This document shows, piece after piece, positions 7,260 to 9,583 of a stretch of DNA of 9,583 nt. The stretch is from NCBI GenBank assembly GCA_964551925.1, contig CAZKFA010000042.1, positions 1 through 9,583 on the forward strand, given 5' to 3'. Origin of the DNA: CAZKFA01 sp964551925 (GTDB taxonomy: Bacteria > Cyanobacteriota > Vampirovibrionia > LMEP-6097). The notes below the pieces were generated by a model, which saw nothing but the letters and a program-made list of their open reading frames with translations, did not search any database and had not been told where the DNA came from. Positions within the stretch are counted from its first letter, which is position 1; each line of letters begins with the position of its first letter. Made by a program: the position numbers and the translations under genes.

Positions 7260-7265
7260 ATTCTA
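7260..7265 (-). promoter_or_regulatory. Possible -10 element for the 561-aa gene
   Basis: TAGAAT on the minus strand (7265-7260) lies 23 bp before GTG 7236 and would give a short leader of roughly 17 nt. No convincing -35 hexamer stands at 16-18 bp upstream, so confidence is low. Confidence 0.25.
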
Positions 7266-7311
7266 ACATAAAGTGTATTGCGAATTGCTTAAATATTATT
7301 AAACCCAAACC

Positions 7312-7328
7312 CTATAGTAATACTATAG
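7312..7328. repeat. Perfect 17-bp palindrome just after thiL
   Basis: CTATAGTA, one central A, then TACTATAG form a perfect dyad two bases beyond the thiL stop codon. With a single-base centre it cannot make a stable hairpin loop and no T-run follows, so it is more like an operator than a terminator. On the minus strand it is followed at once by GGGTTTGGGTTT. It lies 76 bp upstream of the 561-aa gene, where a repressor or activator could act, but nothing identifies the binding protein. Confidence 0.5.
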
Positions 7329-7330
7329 AG

Positions 7331-8284
7331 TTATGTGAAGTGCTGGTAGATGTCGCTGCGATCAAAATTAGTATCTGTAGTTAGATTACGAATCGTAGGA
7401 GTCTTGCTTCGTTTCGTTACCGTGCCTATCTGCGTGAAGCCACGTGGAACCTTAGTACAACAAGCAAGTAATTCATAATCTTCACCACCAAACAAAGCAC
7501 TATGCAAATTCACATGCTTATCTTTAGGTATTAACCCTGGGGATATCTCCATATTCACCCCACTAGCATCAGCGATCGCAAATAATGCTTGTACTAAACC
7601 ATCACTAGTATCCATCAAAGCAGCTCTATCATTGACCTTAGCTAATCCCTGAGCAAGCTTGAGTCGTGATGTTGGTCGAAGGTGATAAGCAATGTCATTA
7701 GCTTCTTTACTTGCCCATTGTTTTTTCAAAAAGGTTTCGGTTGATACACCCCCAGCAGCCAGTAAAAAATCTTTGTACTTGTGAAGAAAATTATTACTAT
7801 TACCAAAGAGCCCAGTTACACAAATCTTATCGCCAGGCTGAGCATTAGAACGCAAAAAAGAAGCAGGATAATTTGTCGAACCAATAATAGCAATAGAAAT
7901 CGTTGTTTGAGTGGCTTTTGAGATGTCGCCGCCAATCAATTTAGCACCGCCATGCTCCTTAGCACAAGCATGCAAACCTGTATAAAATCCCTTAATCCAT
8001 GTTTCATTAGCATCATTAGGCGCAAGTGCGAGCCCCACCAAAAAATACAAAGGCTTAGCGGCCATCGCTGCAATATCTGAAAGGTTCACAGCAAGAGCCT
8101 TCCAGCCAATATCCTCAGGACTAAAAACACGCGGATCATAATGTGAACCACTTGTAAAATTATCTAAGCTAAAAACAAAATCACCAGCATCAAAATTCAC
8201 CGTGGCACAATCATCGCCAAGAAACTTGGCTGATTGCGGGCTTAGTTCTTTAATAAGCTTGATGAGTTTAGATTCAGTGTCCAT
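7331..8284 (-). CDS. thiL: Thiamine-monophosphate kinase
   Basis: Phosphorylates thiamine monophosphate to thiamine diphosphate with ATP, the last step of the cofactor pathway, in the cytosol. It has 317 residues from ATG 8284, normal for the family. It belongs to the AIR-synthase-like (PurM) superfamily: LGDDCA (22-27) is the N-terminal metal/ATP motif, IGWKALAVNLSDIAAM (59-74) the family signature, GGDIS (118-122), PGDKICVTG (150-158), MDTSDGL (224-230) and FGGEDYELL (265-273) follow in the expected order. The usual VEGVHF substrate-loop motif is replaced by FTSGSHY (43-49), a divergent variant. A start at 8311 is also open but would overlap coaD and adds nine residues without family support. 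There is no Shine-Dalgarno; a TACAAT placed seven bases upstream suggests a leaderless mRNA. Identification is firm. Confidence 0.95.
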   Translation of the reverse strand: MDTESKLIKLIKELSPQSAKFLGDDCATVNFDAGDFVFSLDNFTSGSHYDPRVFSPEDIGWKALAVNLSDIAAMAAKPLYFLVGLALAPNDANETWIKGFYTGLHACAKEHGGAKLIGGDISKATQTTISIAIIGSTNYPASFLRSNAQPGDKICVTGLFGNSNNFLHKYKDFLLAAGGVSTETFLKKQWASKEANDIAYHLRPTSRLKLAQGLAKVNDRAALMDTSDGLVQALFAIADASGVNMEISPGLIPKDKHVNLHSALFGGEDYELLACCTKVPRGFTQIGTVTKRSKTPTIRNLTTDTNFDRSDIYQHFT

Positions 8285-8300
8285 GTTATAATTGTAGTCT
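8285..8300. promoter_or_regulatory. Overlapping divergent promoter for thiL and coaD, apparently leaderless
   Basis: Only 16 bp separate the two start codons. The plus strand has a perfect TATAAT at 8287-8292, eight bases before the coaD ATG. The minus strand has TACAAT at 8296-8291, six bases before the thiL ATG. With the usual spacing of about seven bases from -10 to start site, both transcripts would begin at or within a base or two of their start codons. The hexamers overlap at 8291-8292, so the polymerases could not bind both at once. No good -35 element is visible for either. Confidence 0.55.
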
Positions 8301-8777
8301 ATGCGCGCCATTTACCCAGGCAGTTTCAACCCTTTAACACTCGGTCATTTGGATGTTATACGCAGAGCCTCAAAAATTTTTGATGAACTAATGATTTTGG
8401 TTTCGGACAACCCAGGTAAAACCCAAAAGCTTAGTAGCGACGAAAGGGTTAGTCTCATTCATGAAGCAACCCAAAATATTAGAAACGTCAAAGTAACCCA
8501 TTATCAAGGACTAACAGTTCACTATGCTAAAGAACATGGCTACGAAGTTTTGTTACGTGGCATCCGTGGAGCTTCTGATTTCGAGATGGAACTAGAAATG
8601 TCCCAAATTAACCACTCATTATCTGCCGGTATAGAGACTGTTTTTTTGATGACAAGTCCAGAACATTCATTTATTCGCTCGTCACGGGTCTGGGAATTGT
8701 TAAATTTTGGGGCAGAAATAACAAATTTAGTACCAGAAAACGTTAAAGACTATTTACAAAAGAAATATAAGGTTTAA
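8301..8777 (+). CDS. coaD: Phosphopantetheine adenylyltransferase
   Basis: Transfers AMP from ATP to 4'-phosphopantetheine, giving dephospho-CoA, the penultimate step of coenzyme A synthesis; cytosolic and usually hexameric. It has 158 residues, typical length. The nucleotidyltransferase motif reads YPGSFNPLTLGHLDVI (5-20), with H16 and S8 in the expected places; the usual FDP is FNP here (N10). Further family landmarks are NPGK (37-40), GLTVHYA (70-76), LLRGIRGASDFEMELEM (84-100) and ETVFLMTSPEHSFIRSS (112-128). ATG 8301 is chosen because the conserved motif starts at once; there is no Shine-Dalgarno and the mRNA may be leaderless. It diverges from thiL and is followed at 12 bp by the coiled-coil gene, probably in one operon. 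Confidence 0.96.
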   Translation: MRAIYPGSFNPLTLGHLDVIRRASKIFDELMILVSDNPGKTQKLSSDERVSLIHEATQNIRNVKVTHYQGLTVHYAKEHGYEVLLRGIRGASDFEMELEMSQINHSLSAGIETVFLMTSPEHSFIRSSRVWELLNFGAEITNLVPENVKDYLQKKYKV

Positions 8778-8789
8778 AATAATCTATTA

Positions 8790-9392
8790 GTGGATATTTA
8801 CGCAAAAATTGATGAACTCGGTGAATATATTGATCAAGCAAAAGTTTTGCCGATCATTAAAGAGAAGTTATTAGACACAGATTATTTAATGCGCTCCCTT
8901 GGTGAGATCTATGCAGCCATACCCGCTGAGATCAAAGAAGCCAAGACAATACTCAGCCAACAAAAAGAACGTGAACTCGCCATAGAAAGGCACGCTGAAG
9001 AATTAATGCAGAAGACTAAAGAAGAATGCGAACGCCTTCTTAACCTTGCTAGGCTTGAAGCACGCAAACTTACTGATGAGCACGAGATACGCGCAACAGC
9101 TGAACAGCAAGCCAAAGCCATTCAGGAACAGGTTTTGGAAGGTATAGAAAGTATGCGCCACGAGGCCGTTGCAGAATTAGAAAGCTTTAGAGAAGAGGCT
9201 CTCGAGAAGGCACGTGCGTTAGAAGAGAGAGCGCTTGCTGAAGCTAAACATATTAAAGATAGTGCTGATGAATATGCCGAAGAGGTATTAGCAAGATTAG
9301 AAGAAACTATCAACCAAATGCAAGGCATCGGCAAAAATACTAGGAAATTTTTCACAGAACACCGCGAAAGTGGTTTTGGGTTAATGTCTTAA
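8790..9392 (+). CDS. DivIVA/Cdv3-like coiled-coil protein, probable cell-division or polarity factor
   Basis: It has 200 residues from GTG 8790, in frame with coaD and five codons after its stop codon begins. Residues 1-45 form a short conserved-looking head (IDELGEYIDQAKVLP, then LLDTDYLMRSLGEIYAAIP). Residues about 46-178 are a nearly continuous Glu/Ala/Arg/Lys-rich coiled coil, with ADEYAEEVLARLE (159-171) near its end, and the last 20 residues form a basic tail. This layout matches, from memory, the cyanobacterial DivIVA-like division protein Cdv3, whose gene I recall lying next to coaD in Synechocystis (slr0847/slr0848). Those proteins act at the division site with FtsZ partners. No membrane segment or Shine-Dalgarno is seen. 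A related view is an F-type ATPase b-subunit-like stalk, unlikely because there is no membrane anchor. Coiled coil is certain; the division role is inference. Confidence 0.8.
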   Translation: MDIYAKIDELGEYIDQAKVLPIIKEKLLDTDYLMRSLGEIYAAIPAEIKEAKTILSQQKERELAIERHAEELMQKTKEECERLLNLARLEARKLTDEHEIRATAEQQAKAIQEQVLEGIESMRHEAVAELESFREEALEKARALEERALAEAKHIKDSADEYAEEVLARLEETINQMQGIGKNTRKFFTEHRESGFGLMS

Positions 9393-9504
9393 GTTTTATT
9401 TAAGGGCTTTTTGGGTATGATATTTTTGGGTAATATGCGCTATAGTATAATGGTTCATTGCGCTCAAATTAAGGGGTAATCTGCGGTTGCACAAACCTAA
9501 ATGT
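9393..9504 (+). other. Spacer before tRNA-Gly
   Basis: There is no coding frame in these 112 bp. The end of the coiled-coil gene overlaps a weak AT-only hairpin, CTTAA/TTAAG (9388-9404), followed by GGC and five Ts (9408-9412); this could be a feeble terminator but is not convincing. A TATAAT follows at 9446-9451. The word TGCGC occurs on both sides of it (9436-9440 and 9459-9463). Confidence 0.4.
9446..9451 (+). promoter_or_regulatory. -10 element of the tRNA-Gly promoter
   Basis: A perfect TATAAT lies 53 bp before the tRNA, predicting a start near 9458 and a 5' leader of about 45 nt for RNase P to remove. No clear -35 hexamer stands 16-18 bp upstream (the region reads TTTTTG), so recognition may need additional contacts. 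Confidence 0.5.
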
Positions 9505-9579
9505 GCGGAAGTGGCTCAGTGGTAGAGCATCTCCTTGCCAAGGAGAGGGTCGCGAGTTCGAATCTCGTCTTCCGCTCCA
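9505..9579 (+). tRNA. tRNA-Gly (anticodon GCC)
   Basis: A complete cloverleaf: acceptor GCGGAAG (9505-9511) pairs with CTTCCGC (9569-9575); D-stem GCTC/GAGC with loop AGTGGTA; anticodon stem TCTCC/GGAGA around TTGCCAA with GCC at 9537-9539; variable loop GGGTC; T-stem GCGAG/CTCGT with loop TTCGAAT. The discriminator is T9576, as usual for bacterial tRNA-Gly, and CCA is encoded at 9577-9579. It reads GGC and GGU codons. The window ends four bases later, so its terminator or further tRNAs are not visible. Confidence 0.98.
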
Positions 9580-9583
9580 TTTT

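Noticed and set aside
8285..8311. thiL start at ATG 8311 instead of 8284
   Set aside because: It adds nine residues not expected for the family, overlaps coaD by 11 bp, and no ribosome-binding site supports it. The -10-like hexamer favours 8284.
8909..9355. Ser/Ala/Leu-rich open frames on the strand opposite the coiled-coil gene
   Set aside because: They arise from the Glu/Ala/Lys codon bias of the sense gene and show no family features.
9388..9412. Rho-independent terminator after the coiled-coil gene
   Set aside because: The stem is five A-T-rich pairs with a GGC between stem and T-run, too weak to call.

Overview
The window looks like a piece of a low-GC chromosome from a non-photosynthetic relative of cyanobacteria, with Vampirovibrionia (Melainabacteria) as my best guess. 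This rests on remembered sequence character, not on a search. CoaD carries the cyanobacterial-style 'YPGSF-PLTLGHLDVI' N-terminus. GlmU has the 'NLGAGTVIANYD ... TGANSVLIAP' left-handed helix. The end of MetH reads 'RYSFGYPACP-LEDQ'. The gene after coaD resembles the cyanobacterial cell-division coiled-coil protein Cdv3. No photosynthesis gene is visible. Ribosome-binding sites are nearly absent and three of the seven protein genes start with GTG.

Layout. On the minus strand, 1-4906 holds glmU followed by metH, joined by an ATGA stop/start overlap; metH runs off the left edge without its last residues. Upstream of glmU, 4927-5050 is a 124-bp element with perfect 19-bp inverted arms that can fold into one long rod. 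A plausible promoter for glmU lies just outside it. The 255 bp at 5051-5305 have no gene but hold an 8-bp-stem hairpin, a three-copy 8-bp direct repeat resembling a cyanobacterial Pho box, and a hairpin that buries the only good Shine-Dalgarno sequence in the window. This leads into a small plus-strand gene for an 82-residue protein with an N-terminal hydrophobic segment (5306-5554). That gene meets, tail to tail with overlapping stop codons, a minus-strand gene for a 561-residue protein I do not recognise, which seems to contain a degenerate internal repeat (5551-7236).

Right part. thiL (minus, 7331-8284) and coaD (plus, 8301-8777) diverge from a gap of only 16 bp. Each strand of the gap carries a -10 hexamer so close to the start codon that both mRNAs would be leaderless or nearly so. 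coaD is followed at 12 bp by a DivIVA/Cdv3-like coiled-coil gene (8790-9392). After a 112-bp spacer with its own TATAAT comes a complete tRNA-Gly(GCC) with encoded CCA (9505-9579).

Functions. The recognised genes are housekeeping: UDP-GlcNAc for cell wall, methionine/folate/B12 metabolism, thiamine diphosphate, coenzyme A, probable division-site scaffolding and a tRNA. The unusual part is 4927-7236: the palindromic leader, the structured and possibly regulated small-protein gene, and the convergent orphan membrane-associated gene.
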